52,588 nt of DNA from an uncultured Lachnospiraceae bacterium (GCA_910585995.1 CAJUGG010000035.1:1-52588), one strand, 5' to 3'; shown: positions 43,888-52,586, numbered from the stretch's first letter. Notes: a model not told the origin generated them from the letters alone. Made by a program: numbers and translations.

Positions 43888-45069
43888 TCAGCGCCATATT
43901 CGGAACATTTTAATAAGGGAACGCAAAAACTGATAACGGAGATCTTCCAGCTCTTTTGCTGCTCTTTGCAGTTCTTCCCGGATCGCAATCTTCTGCGGGC
44001 AGTGCCTCTCGCATCTTCCGCAGCGGATACAGCCGGAAGCGGGGTTTTGGTTCTTGCGAAATGCAGTAGTCATCAGATATTCTTTTCTGCCTACTTTGGG
44101 CTTTTCTGTATACATCTCGTTGTAGCAGCGAAAGGTGCCAGGGATATCGATCCCCTGGGGGCAGGGCATACAGTAGCCGCACGCGGTGCAGCCTACTTTG
44201 ACTTTTTGGTTGATCTCGTTTTTTACTTGTATAAACAAGTCTCGGTCTGCTTCTGTCAGTTCTTGGGCCTTGGCTTCAGAGGCTACTCTACAGTTTTCTC
44301 TCACCATCTCTACAGAGTTCATTCCGGACAATACGACGGTAACGCCGGTCTGGTCCCACAGCCACCGAAATGCCCACTCTGCGGGCGAGCGCACAGGGGT
44401 TGCTTTGGCAAAACATGCTTTGGCTGCTTCTGGCAGCAAGTCCACCAGTTTGCCGCCGCGCAGCGGTTCCATGATCACGACGGGGATGCCTTTTTTCTCA
44501 GCATATGTAAGGCCTTCTCGTCCGGCCTGGGTGTGTTCGTCCATATAGTTATACTGGATCTGGCAGAAATCCCAGTCATAGGCATCTAAGAGTTCTGTAA
44601 AGTTGGCAGTATTTCCATGGTAGGAGAAACCGATGTTTCTGATCTCACCGCATCGGAGTTTTTCTTCGATCCACTCTTGCACGCCTTTGTCCTGCAAGGT
44701 CTTCCAGGTGGCGGCGTCGTTTAGCATATGCATCAGATAGTAGTCGATATGGTCGGTCTGGAGTCTCCTAAGCTGTTCCTGAAAGCAGCGCTCTAAGCCG
44801 TGTCGGGATTTGATCAGGTAGTGGGGCAGTTTGGTTGCTAAGTAGACGCGGTCGCGGCAGTGGTTCTTTTTTAAGATCTCGCCTAGTGCGGCTTCGCTGC
44901 CTGAGTAGACGTAGGCAGTGTCAAAATAGTTGACGCCGCGTTCTATGGCTTCCATGATCTCGGTTTCGGTCTTTTTTAGGTCAATTTTTCCGTTTTTTTT
45001 GGTGAAGCGAAGGCAGCCGTAGCCTAATATAGACAGAGGGGTGCCTTTTTTGTCGTAACGATATTGCAT
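43888..45069 (-). CDS. Aldo/keto reductase with C-terminal 4Fe-4S domain
   Basis: A 393-residue fusion. The AKR barrel has LGYGCLRF, the catalytic Asp-Tyr pair in NYFDTAYVYSGSE, Lys in LATKLP and His in YYLMHML. The C-terminal ferredoxin-like domain has CTACGYCMPCPQGIDIP and CIRCGRCERHCPQKI. Such proteins are common in Clostridia and probably reduce small carbonyls; the substrate is unknown. The start at 45069 follows AGGAGG at 6 nt. A longer reading to 45369 runs through the inverted-repeat element and is rejected. Confidence 0.92.
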   Translation of the reverse strand: MQYRYDKKGTPLSILGYGCLRFTKKNGKIDLKKTETEIMEAIERGVNYFDTAYVYSGSEAALGEILKKNHCRDRVYLATKLPHYLIKSRHGLERCFQEQLRRLQTDHIDYYLMHMLNDAATWKTLQDKGVQEWIEEKLRCGEIRNIGFSYHGNTANFTELLDAYDWDFCQIQYNYMDEHTQAGREGLTYAEKKGIPVVIMEPLRGGKLVDLLPEAAKACFAKATPVRSPAEWAFRWLWDQTGVTVVLSGMNSVEMVRENCRVASEAKAQELTEADRDLFIQVKNEINQKVKVGCTACGYCMPCPQGIDIPGTFRCYNEMYTEKPKVGRKEYLMTTAFRKNQNPASGCIRCGRCERHCPQKIAIREELQRAAKELEDLRYQFLRSLIKMFRIWR

Positions 45070-45136
45070 AGGGGTCCTCCTAGTTTTTACAAGTTTAGCA
45101 GAATTGGTTTCTGGCGTCAATAGGTGAGGGGGCGAC

Positions 45137-45332
45137 GGGTCTGCCGCCGAGCCGGACTCCCGGTCTTGGACAAAGGTCTGCATAGAGTGTATCGGACAGT
45201 TCACTGGTTTTGTGCGTTCCAGCCGTACACGTAAACGTGTTCGTCTGGCTCGTACAAAACCAGCAAACTGTCCGCTCCAATCTACACAGCACTCTTTGTC
45301 CAAGACCGGAAGCCCGACTCGGCGGCAGACCC
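45137..45332 (-). repeat. Long inverted-repeat element, copy 3 (full length, 196 bp)
   Basis: The outer arms (GGGTCTGCCGCCGAG... and ...CTCGGCGGCAGACCC) pair over 39 bp. Inside are the left core (45294-45268) and right core (45199-45176) read on the minus strand, identical to copy 2, and central stems CTGGTTTTGT/ACAAAACCAG, CCAG/CTGG and ACACG/CGTGT. All three outer-arm mismatches become G.U on the minus strand. It lies in the leader of the aldo/keto reductase gene, downstream of a likely minus-strand promoter. Confidence 0.88.
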
Positions 45333-45389
45333 TGGGAGCGTGGGAGGGAAGGGGTGGATAAGATGGCAATTTATTGTTTGTTAAATATT

Positions 45390-45418
45390 TAATTATCAGA
45401 AAATATATTTTTTTACAA
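45390..45418 (-). promoter_or_regulatory. Likely promoter reading through element copy 3 into the aldo/keto reductase gene
   Basis: On the minus strand TTGTAA (45418-45413) and TAATTA (45395-45390) are 17 nt apart. A transcript from here would carry the element in its wobble-pairing orientation in a leader of about 315 nt. Confidence 0.45.
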
Positions 45419-45426
45419 AAAATATA

Positions 45427-45454
45427 TTGACAAATTTGTTTGGTGTGCTATAAT
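45427..45454 (+). promoter_or_regulatory. Consensus sigma-A promoter of a non-coding unit
   Basis: Exact TTGACA (45427-45432) and exact TATAAT (45449-45454) are separated by 16 nt, behind an AT-rich stretch that may act as an UP element. No ORF of credible size with a ribosome binding site follows before the terminator at 45838-45882. Confidence 0.85.
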
Positions 45455-45460
45455 AGTCTC

Positions 45461-45882
45461 ATAGAACAGAAGAGAGAAAAAAGCAAATAATCCAGGATAA
45501 GGGAGTAAGTAAAGGAGGAGATTCCAATCAAAACTTAACGGAGTGCCCTATAATATAACAGAAAGGAAGGTACGGACCACCAGCAACATAAGAATACGAC
45601 AAAATTGAATATGGATAAGTATTAGACATTTGAATTACCAATTTGGTGATAAGATTTTGAGGAAGGTAAAGGAACATACCTTGATAATAAAAAACCCACG
45701 TGAAAGTCCATAGGGATTCTAAGAGGGATTGCATATGGCAGAGAGGTCATGAAAGACCATAAAACAGGGTCTGTAAAAGGCCATAACAAAAATAGATCAG
45801 AAACGAGGTAAAGGTCCATTGGAAATAACAGTTGAATAGGCGATGTAAGGATTCGTAAAGAGATTCTTACATCGCCTTTTTT
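45461..45882 (+). ncRNA. Putative structured non-coding RNA, about 420 nt
   Basis: A unit bounded by a consensus promoter and a strong terminator, with stops in all plus-strand frames and no coding signal. Local hairpins: ATTACC/GGTGAT (45634-45650), AAGGTA/TACCTT (45663-45682), and a branched part where ATGGC (45735-45739) pairs with GCCAT (45780-45784) around GGTC/GACC and ACAG/CTGT hairpins. It is purine-rich with about a dozen GGA motifs, at least two in hairpin loops. It does not contain landmarks of tmRNA, RNase P RNA or SRP RNA that I know. The class is unknown. Confidence 0.65.
45838..45882 (+). terminator. Terminator of the putative ncRNA
   Basis: A perfect 12-bp stem AGGCGATGTAAG/CTTACATCGCCT with a 16-nt loop is followed by TTTTTT. 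Confidence 0.92.
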
Positions 45883-45903
45883 ATGTTCCTGTTCAATTCT
45901 TTA

Positions 45904-45932
45904 TTGTCAGGTTTTGCTGCCTGTGCTATATT
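45904..45932 (+). promoter_or_regulatory. Promoter of the RmlD-like gene
   Basis: TTGTCA (45904-45909) and TATATT (45927-45932) are separated by 17 nt, about 44 bp before the start codon. Confidence 0.65.
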
Positions 45933-45975
45933 GGTCTTATTGAAAACCTATTGTCATGAATGAAGGAGGAACATC

Positions 45976-46824
45976 ATGAAAAAAATATGGATTACCGGTG
46001 CCGCCGGGCACGTTGGGAGTGCTTTGGTGCGTCTATTGGACTGTAGCCGGTATGAAATCCTGGCGACGGATATTAAGGAGAGCGATATCACGAATGTACA
46101 GACGGTACATACGTGCTGCCAGACGAATCATCCGGATGTTATTATCAACTGCGCCGGGCTGACGAATCTTCGGATCTGTGAAAAGGACCCAGATCGTGCG
46201 TATCTTGTTAATGCGCTTGGCGCCCGCAATCTGGCACAGGAGGCCCAAGCGATTAATGCTAAGTTGATTCAGATCTCTACGGATGATGTCTTTGGCAAGA
46301 TCCAGAATATTCCTTATAATGAATTTGACTCTTTAAGCCCCAGAAGTACCTATGGGCGTTCCAAGGCTGCCGGGGAGCAGTTGGTTAAGGATCTGATCCA
46401 TCGGTATATTATCGTGCGCAGTTCCTGGGTCTATGGGTTTGGAAAGGATTTTGTCAGTGATGTGCTGGATGCTGTGAAAAACGGGGGCGTCCTCCATGTG
46501 GCCAGCAACCAGGTCTCCACTCCTACCAGTGCCAAAGAGCTGGCGAAAGTGATCCTGGGCTTTATTGAAAGTGATGCCTATGGTACTTATCATGCGGTCT
46601 GTAAAGGCTCCTGCAGCCGCTATGAATATGCTAAAGCAATCCTGGAACTCACCGGGAATACGGATCATCTGCATGTGGAACCTTTTGTCGATGAGTCCGG
46701 CACCAGACCGCGTTATTCGGTGCTGGATAACCTGATGCTCAGGATCTCTGGTATGGAGGAACCGAAGGACTGGAGGGAGGCTCTGGAAGAATATCTGACT
46801 GAGCAGCAGCCGCATAAGCAATAA
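45976..46824 (+). CDS. SDR family oxidoreductase, RmlD/dTDP-4-dehydrorhamnose reductase-like
   Basis: A 282-residue extended short-chain dehydrogenase. The Rossmann motif is ITGAAGHVGSALVRLL, the NAD-binding region has NCAGLTNLRICEKDP, and the catalytic Tyr-Lys pair is in STYGRSKAAGEQLV. The fold and the C-terminal RPRYSVLDN segment match RmlD, the last enzyme of dTDP-rhamnose synthesis. No rmlA, rmlB or rmlC is present, so a related nucleotide-sugar or other substrate is possible. AGGAGG precedes the start by 8 nt. It is the only plus-strand gene in this part and seems monocistronic. Confidence 0.85.
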   Translation: MKKIWITGAAGHVGSALVRLLDCSRYEILATDIKESDITNVQTVHTCCQTNHPDVIINCAGLTNLRICEKDPDRAYLVNALGARNLAQEAQAINAKLIQISTDDVFGKIQNIPYNEFDSLSPRSTYGRSKAAGEQLVKDLIHRYIIVRSSWVYGFGKDFVSDVLDAVKNGGVLHVASNQVSTPTSAKELAKVILGFIESDAYGTYHAVCKGSCSRYEYAKAILELTGNTDHLHVEPFVDESGTRPRYSVLDNLMLRISGMEEPKDWREALEEYLTEQQPHKQ

Positions 46825-46846
46825 AGGTTTTATTTATAAATAAAGA

Positions 46847-46891
46847 AGTCCGGGGTTTCCGTCAGTGCATCGCACCAGGAAATCCCGGACT
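46847..46891. terminator. Terminator between convergent rmlD-like and GH3 genes
   Basis: A 14-bp stem (AGTCCGGG.TTTCC with GGAAA.CCCGGACT, one wobble) is flanked by TCTTTGTT on one side and TTTATTTATAAA on the other, so it can work in both directions. Confidence 0.75.
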
Positions 46892-46910
46892 CTTTGTTAT
46901 TGTTAATTAT

Positions 46911-49226
46911 TTAACCGGTCAATTTCTGAATCATCTTCAATATACGTCCCGCACAAACTCTGATATGCTCTTCTGACAGATCTCCTCTTTCATATGCTTT
47001 GCGAATATCTTCTGCATCCTGGGGATTTCCGGGCATGATCAGATCATTTCCGGCTGCTGCACACTTCCATGGGATACTTCCGTCTTCTGGCACTGTGGTA
47101 TTCCAGTCTGACATAATCACGCCTTCAAACCCCCACTCCTCACGGGCTATTGAAGTACACAGCTGATAGTGATTGGCTACATGGACACCATTGACAAGAT
47201 TGTAGGCTGACATCATGGCTATGGGGCTGCTCTTTTGGAGCGCGATCTCGAATCCGCGCAGATAGATCTCCCGCAGAGTCCGCTCATCTATTAAGATATC
47301 CAATCCCATACGATTATCTTCCTGATTATTACAGGCAAAATGTTTTATAGTCACGCCGCAGCCGCTACGACTTTGCACACCATTCGTCACAGCCGCAGCC
47401 ATCAGTCCGGACAACAGAGGATCTTCAGAGAAATATTCAAAATTGCGCCCACACAGCGGATTCCTCTGAATATTCATTCCTGGAGCCAGCCAAAGATCTA
47501 CATGAAATTCTTCCATCTCCACAGCAACAGCCTCGCCAAATCTTTTCACAAGCTCTATATCCCATGTCTGTGCAAGCGCTGTTCCAACTGGAAAAGCAGT
47601 ACAGAATTGATAATACCTGTCTGCATTTGCATGTTCTTCCATAGTCTCTAAATATCCATTTTCCAGTGAGCCAAGAACTCCAACACCATATACAGAATCT
47701 GTCTCACGGTCTGCCTCATAGCTTTGCCTGAGGCGAAGTCCCGCCGGACCATCTGCCATAATCAGGGAGCGTATCCCCCGGCTTGCCTCCAATGCTTGTG
47801 TCGTCTCTCCGGCTGAACCAGGTACGCGGACGCCAGAAGAACCAAGATTACTGCTTCCCTCGGTGATGTTGCCGTACAGTAAAGGGATCAATTCTTCCAC
47901 CGACTGTTCTGCTGTCATCTGTATCCATTTTTCTCTTGTCTGTTGGTTTTTTTTACCTGGATGTTTAAGCACAACAGTCTTAGGAATATCAAAAAATTGA
48001 ACAGGCAGTAAGGAATTGATATGCCTTCCTATACAGAGTCCGTAGGTTCCCGCCTCCACCACCCATGCCTGCAGCTCTTCTGAATAACTTCCAAGTGCTT
48101 CTGTCTCCACAAAGATCGTTAGTTTCTGTGAACTTAGAGGTTTTAGCATTTGGGTCTTTGCAAAACCTACCAGTCGATGATGCTCTTTGCTCATGCCAGT
48201 CTGCGGCAATGCCGCATAGACCTGTACCACCTCCCTGCCGGCATAGATCTCCCCGACATTTTTCACAGAAACACAAACCTCTATCCCGGACACTGTCATC
48301 TGAACCTCTTCTACCTTCATCGAAAATGTCGTATAAGTAAGTCCATATCCAAAAGGGAATAGCGGCAAGATCTTATAGGTATCAAAATACCTATATCCTA
48401 CATAGATTCCTTCTCTGTATTCCTCCTTTTTCAGATACCCAAAGTTCTCAGAAGAAGGGTAGTCTTCATATCGTTTAGCCCAGGTGGCCGTCAGACGACC
48501 TCCTGGCACTGTATGTCCAAACAAAACATCTGCGACTGCATGCCCCCCTTCTTGTCCGGGGAGGCAGATATGTAATACTGCACGAATCCGGGGAGCCTGC
48601 TGTAAGAGATCTGTCAGTTCCACAGGAGCACCCACATTTAAGATCAGCACAATAGGGATTCCAATACGATTGAGACAAAGCAGATCCTCCAGTTCTTTCT
48701 CACTGAGATCATAGTCGCCTTTCTCCTTTTGACGGTCTTTTCCTTCTCCAGAAATCCGGCTGATCACATAGACTGCAACAGAAGCATCTGCCACGTCCTT
48801 TTTGGTAATCTTACGCCCTCCTGGCAGTGAAAAAGGATTCTCTGCATAGGCGTCAAAAGGATTCTCTGTCTGTGCTGCATCTGTTAGTACCTTTTCTTTC
48901 CATGCCTCTCTGGCTGTTTTATAACGCCTTTCATAGTCTGCAAGCCAATCTGTGCTGGTAATGGTCACTTCTGCGTCCTGTAGCCCTTGTAATATCGAGA
49001 TACTCTCCCGATTATTGACATCTCCTGACCCAATACCGCCCTTCACAGTCTGTACTGCACCGCCTCCAAACAGCGCTACAGACATGGAGGTATCCAGGGG
49101 AAGCAGGTCTTCATTTTTCAGAAGAACCATACTCTCTGCTGCTATCTCCCTTGCCAGCATCCCATGCGCATATTCTCTCTCAGAAGGCTGGCTCTTACGT
49201 GTGCCGCTGTGTATCTGTTTTTCCAA
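46911..49226 (-). CDS. Beta-glucosidase, GH3, circularly permuted domain order
   Basis: A 771-residue GH3 enzyme in which the usual C-terminal domain comes first (residues 20-290: ESMVLLKNEDLLPL, GEGKDRQ, PGQEGGHAVADVLFG), then a fibronectin-III-like domain (300-400), and the usual N-terminal TIM-barrel last (480-771: MADGPAGLR, LAPGMNIQRNPLCGRNFEY, KHFACNNQE, nucleophile Asp707 in VIMSDWN). This order is known from Ruminococcus albus and Butyrivibrio fibrisolvens enzymes. There is no signal peptide, so it acts inside the cell on imported sugars. The start is TTG, with GGAG 11 nt upstream, so it is less certain. It closes the sugar ABC operon. Confidence 0.92.
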   Translation of the reverse strand: MEKQIHSGTRKSQPSEREYAHGMLAREIAAESMVLLKNEDLLPLDTSMSVALFGGGAVQTVKGGIGSGDVNNRESISILQGLQDAEVTITSTDWLADYERRYKTAREAWKEKVLTDAAQTENPFDAYAENPFSLPGGRKITKKDVADASVAVYVISRISGEGKDRQKEKGDYDLSEKELEDLLCLNRIGIPIVLILNVGAPVELTDLLQQAPRIRAVLHICLPGQEGGHAVADVLFGHTVPGGRLTATWAKRYEDYPSSENFGYLKKEEYREGIYVGYRYFDTYKILPLFPFGYGLTYTTFSMKVEEVQMTVSGIEVCVSVKNVGEIYAGREVVQVYAALPQTGMSKEHHRLVGFAKTQMLKPLSSQKLTIFVETEALGSYSEELQAWVVEAGTYGLCIGRHINSLLPVQFFDIPKTVVLKHPGKKNQQTREKWIQMTAEQSVEELIPLLYGNITEGSSNLGSSGVRVPGSAGETTQALEASRGIRSLIMADGPAGLRLRQSYEADRETDSVYGVGVLGSLENGYLETMEEHANADRYYQFCTAFPVGTALAQTWDIELVKRFGEAVAVEMEEFHVDLWLAPGMNIQRNPLCGRNFEYFSEDPLLSGLMAAAVTNGVQSRSGCGVTIKHFACNNQEDNRMGLDILIDERTLREIYLRGFEIALQKSSPIAMMSAYNLVNGVHVANHYQLCTSIAREEWGFEGVIMSDWNTTVPEDGSIPWKCAAAGNDLIMPGNPQDAEDIRKAYERGDLSEEHIRVCAGRILKMIQKLTG

Positions 49227-49234
49227 TGCTATCG

Positions 49235-50080
49235 TTACTCCTTTACACCGCCTAGTGTTACACCAGCAATAATATATTTAGACAAAATCAGATAGACCAA
49301 GATAATCGGTACAATCGCTACCAAAATCATCGTATAGATCTTACCCATATCAAAATTCATATAGTCGGCACCTCTCAGGGTAGCAATCAAGATCGGTACT
49401 GTCATCTTATCCTTTGACTGAATCACCAATGCCGGAACAAAATAGTTATTCCAAGAACTCACAAAAGTAAAGATCGCCTGTACGGCAATTGCTGGTTTCA
49501 TAATGGGAAGCACAATCTGATTAAACGTCCGAAATTCTCCCGAACCATCAATCCTTGCCGCTTCGATCAGAGACAATGGAAGCGAGGACTGCAGATAGCT
49601 GTACATAAAATAGAATACTGCCGGAGATGCAATGGACGGAATAATCAGTGGAAGCAGAGAATCATACATCCCCATATTTGTGATCAACCGCAAGAATCCC
49701 ATCGCTGTCACCTGCGTTGGCATCACCAGAATTGCCATAATAAATGTAAATGCTACTTTTTTTAATTTAAAATTATAAGCATAAAGTCCATAAGCTGTCA
49801 AGGATGAAAAATATGTACAAATCGCCGCGGAACAGCCAGAGACCAGCAAACTGTTCAGGATTCCCCGAAACATAGGAAATGTTCCATCATTGGCGACACT
49901 TTTCAGATTGTTAAATAAATAACCACCTGGCAGTGCAGAGAATCCTTTTTGCAAATCCGCATGGGAGCGTGTGGCATTGATAAACAGGATATAGAAGAAA
50001 AACAGGCACATAAATGACAGGATCACCAACACAACATGTGCCAGAACACTCCGTAGATGATTGGGCTTTTTTGATTTCAT
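49235..50080 (-). CDS. Carbohydrate ABC transporter permease (MalG-like)
   Basis: A 281-residue CUT1-family inner-membrane permease with about six transmembrane helices. The cytoplasmic EAA loop is EAARIDGSGEFRTFNQIVLP, which docks the ATPase. The start at 50080 follows AAGGAAAGG; the longer reading to 50227 would overlap most of the end of the neighbouring permease gene. It lies 4 bp after that gene and 8 bp before the GH3 start. Confidence 0.93.
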   Translation of the reverse strand: MKSKKPNHLRSVLAHVVLVILSFMCLFFFYILFINATRSHADLQKGFSALPGGYLFNNLKSVANDGTFPMFRGILNSLLVSGCSAAICTYFSSLTAYGLYAYNFKLKKVAFTFIMAILVMPTQVTAMGFLRLITNMGMYDSLLPLIIPSIASPAVFYFMYSYLQSSLPLSLIEAARIDGSGEFRTFNQIVLPIMKPAIAVQAIFTFVSSWNNYFVPALVIQSKDKMTVPILIATLRGADYMNFDMGKIYTMILVAIVPIILVYLILSKYIIAGVTLGGVKE

Positions 50081-50084
50081 ACAG

Positions 50085-51035
50085 TTATCCTTTCCTTTGC
50101 TTTTTTGCTTTTTTCTCTGCTGCCTTTGAACCATCAGGATCATCATCATTGGTGATCCGATAGACAAAGAAACACAAGATACCACTAACGATAAACAGAT
50201 AGACAGACAATGCCCCAGCCATTCCATAATTCTTACTCTTCAGATGGCTGTTTAAGAACATAATCAGCGTCATGGAAGTACGATCCGGAGTTCCTTGTCC
50301 ATTGGTCAGGATCTGCGGAACATCAAACATCTGCAGGCCACCGATCACAGATGTGATCAGCGTATAGGCAAGGATGGGACGAATCAGTGGCAGCGTAATA
50401 TGAAAAAACCGCTGTACGCTGTTGCATCCGTCTAATTCTGAAGCCTCAAAGATATCCGGACTGATTCCCATAATCGCCGCCATCAACATAATCGTCGAAT
50501 TGCCAAACCACATCAGAAAATTCATAAGTCCTACCAGCGACCTCGTTCCCCATACAGAACCCAAAAAATCGATGGGTTCTTTGATGCATCCAATGGACAT
50601 CAGGATGGCATTGATGGGACCATTGTTGGAAAACATGGTAAAAAACAACATGGCAAAAGCAGATGCCATAATCAGATTGGGCAGATAGATCACGACTTTG
50701 AAAAACTGCGCTCCGCGGATCTTCAGACGGGCATCCACAAACCACTCTGCCAACAGCAATGCGATCACAATCTGCGGAACGAATCCGATTACCCACAGGA
50801 TTAATGTGTTTCCTGCATATCTGAGCATATCTGATCCTAACAGACTGATATAATTCTCCATCCCAATAAAGTTAGGACCCACTTCTTTGATTCCTGAACG
50901 ATAATATTCAAAAAAGCTGTATCGTATGGTATCTATAAGCGGAACAAAAGAAAAGAGGAAAAAACTCACAAAAAATGGAAGAATAAACAGATATCCCCAT
51001 TTGGAATAATCAATTTTTTTATTATTTGTCTTCAT
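50085..51035 (-). CDS. Sugar ABC transporter permease (MalF-like)
   Basis: A 316-residue CUT1-family permease, partner of the MalG-like protein. There are six hydrophobic segments and an EAA loop, EASELDGCNSVQRFFHITLP. A basic C-terminal tail (KAAEKKAKKQRKG) follows the last helix. AAAGGTGA precedes the start. It lies 16 bp after the binding-protein gene. Confidence 0.93.
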   Translation of the reverse strand: MKTNNKKIDYSKWGYLFILPFFVSFFLFSFVPLIDTIRYSFFEYYRSGIKEVGPNFIGMENYISLLGSDMLRYAGNTLILWVIGFVPQIVIALLLAEWFVDARLKIRGAQFFKVVIYLPNLIMASAFAMLFFTMFSNNGPINAILMSIGCIKEPIDFLGSVWGTRSLVGLMNFLMWFGNSTIMLMAAIMGISPDIFEASELDGCNSVQRFFHITLPLIRPILAYTLITSVIGGLQMFDVPQILTNGQGTPDRTSMTLIMFLNSHLKSKNYGMAGALSVYLFIVSGILCFFVYRITNDDDPDGSKAAEKKAKKQRKG

Positions 51036-51051
51036 ACGCTGTCACCTTTCA

Positions 51052-52425
51052 CTATGGCCACTGAATCTCTGTGATATCCGGATAACGTTCTTTAATTGCA
51101 GTCTCAAAATTCTCTTTCGCCTTTTCAAAATCTACTTGTCCTTGCAGATAATCATTGAATGTATTTTGGATCAGCTCTACACATCCTTGGTCATACGCAG
51201 AAAGCGGAGCAATCACAATGTTTTCTGCCACAGGTGCAAAATAACTAAAGGCATTTTGGCCGCCAAGGAAATCCGAAGCATATCCTGTATCATCTTCTGC
51301 TGCCTCCTTCATACCGCTCTTTGTATTGGTAAAGTCCAGATATTCTTTGGAAATCTTTAAAAGATTTTCTTTATCTGCGGTCATCGAAAGGATAATATCT
51401 TTTACGTGCTGCGGATTGTCTGTACCTGTGCAAGCATGAATAAAGGAACCTCCCCAGTTATATTCCTGTGGCGGATTCGTAACTGCCCATATACCATTAT
51501 CTCCATCCCAGTTCTTCTTCAGTGTAAAGTCTATGCCCCACGCCGGAAAGAGAAAAGCAAATACTTTAGAAGAAGATCCCATATCCTTATTCCAGTCATC
51601 ATTCCACTGCCTTTTCACATTTTTATCCAGATAGCCTGCATCCAACCATTCTTTTGAGTTGTTTACCCAATCCATAATCTTCTGATCTACCTTGATTACC
51701 GTCTCACCCGGAGCGACCCAGGACTGCTCAATGCTATTGCCATAGAGCCGGAATGTATCTGCATAAGAAGAAAAGGTATAATATCCTTTTGCCTTTAATT
51801 CCTCCGCCGTTGTCTTGAGCGTATCCCAGTCTTTGACTTTTTCTGCGATCTCTTCAGGAACATCTGTGCCAAATACATCCATGGCAATGTCACGGCGATA
51901 GACGAGAAGTCCCGGACAGCACTGCCAGGTAGAACCTCTTAATACTCCATTGACATCTGAAGCTGTCACCTTGGTAAAGCTGTACTGATCGCTCAAATCC
52001 ATATCAGGATCAATGCCAAGGTCGGTAAGCGGCATGGCCACATCTGCCTCGGCGTCTGTATATTTATTTACATAGTCTGTCTCTGACAAGAAGATATCCA
52101 CCTTATCATCTGCCGATGCATCCGCCTGCCTTAGCAATGCCTCATCTAACTTCTGTTGATACACTCCATCCTCGTTGGGATTGATAATCCAATGAATCTC
52201 GGTACCATCTTTTAATATGGTCACGGTTCCGTCTGCGGATGTCTCCTGTACTTCTGGATAAATCGCCTCCAAACGTTCACGGAACTCGTCATTCCAGCTA
52301 TAGATATTGATCACGTTCCCTTCTGCTCCATCACCTGCGTCCGTACTGGATGACTTTCCACAGCCGGCTAAAGAACCTGCCGCAATGGCTGCAATCAATA
52401 AGATACTAACTGCTCTCTTTTTCAT
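51052..52425 (-). CDS. Extracellular sugar-binding lipoprotein of ABC importer
   Basis: A 457-residue solute-binding protein. The N-terminus is a lipoprotein signal (KKR, hydrophobic stretch, LAGC lipobox with Cys22), followed by a Ser/Asp/Gly-rich linker and a periplasmic-binding fold of cluster B type (VINIYSWNDEFRER start, later PAWGIDF and WGGSFIHACTGT). The pairing with two CUT1 permeases and a GH3 beta-glucosidase suggests a beta-linked oligosaccharide as ligand. The importer has no ATPase gene here, so a shared MsmK-type ATPase is inferred. AGGAGG precedes the start. Confidence 0.93.
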   Translation of the reverse strand: MKKRAVSILLIAAIAAGSLAGCGKSSSTDAGDGAEGNVINIYSWNDEFRERLEAIYPEVQETSADGTVTILKDGTEIHWIINPNEDGVYQQKLDEALLRQADASADDKVDIFLSETDYVNKYTDAEADVAMPLTDLGIDPDMDLSDQYSFTKVTASDVNGVLRGSTWQCCPGLLVYRRDIAMDVFGTDVPEEIAEKVKDWDTLKTTAEELKAKGYYTFSSYADTFRLYGNSIEQSWVAPGETVIKVDQKIMDWVNNSKEWLDAGYLDKNVKRQWNDDWNKDMGSSSKVFAFLFPAWGIDFTLKKNWDGDNGIWAVTNPPQEYNWGGSFIHACTGTDNPQHVKDIILSMTADKENLLKISKEYLDFTNTKSGMKEAAEDDTGYASDFLGGQNAFSYFAPVAENIVIAPLSAYDQGCVELIQNTFNDYLQGQVDFEKAKENFETAIKERYPDITEIQWP

Positions 52426-52486
52426 CAGAAAAATCCTCCTTCTACTATGTTGTAAAGCTGCCGCTTCACGTTTTCTGTATGGTCAG

Positions 52487-52586
52487 ATTATAGCGTGAAA
52501 TAAAAGAGGGATATATTACGGATTTTAACAAAATATCAAATTCATGACATTTTTTCAGATTCTCTGTCTTTTAGGTCATGAATCTG
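52487..52586 (-). promoter_or_regulatory. Promoter -10 and upstream inverted repeats of the sugar operon
   Basis: On the minus strand a TATAAT -10 box (52492-52487) has no recognisable -35 at 16-18 nt. Upstream lie two overlapping inverted repeats, TTCATGAC/GTCATGAA (52541-52548 with 52575-52582) and CAGATTC/GAATCTG (52556-52562 with 52580-52586). A weak -35 with upstream dyads fits an activator-dependent catabolic promoter. The region is cut by the window end. Confidence 0.45.

Noticed and set aside
45070..45369. N-terminal extension of the aldo/keto reductase ORF to 45369
   Set aside because: The extension is translation of the inverted-repeat element, and AGGAGG marks the ATG at 45069.
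45528..45819. Two minus-strand ORFs of 65-68 aa inside the putative ncRNA
   Set aside because: No ribosome binding site, low-complexity hydrophobic composition, and the promoter and terminator signals are on the plus strand.
45461..45882. tmRNA, RNase P RNA or SRP RNA identity for the orphan RNA
   Set aside because: The conserved landmarks I looked for (tmRNA 5' end and tag, GAGGAAAGTCC of RNase P, GGAAGCAGCA-type SRP apical loop) are not found; GTGAAAGTCC at about 45701 is only a partial match.
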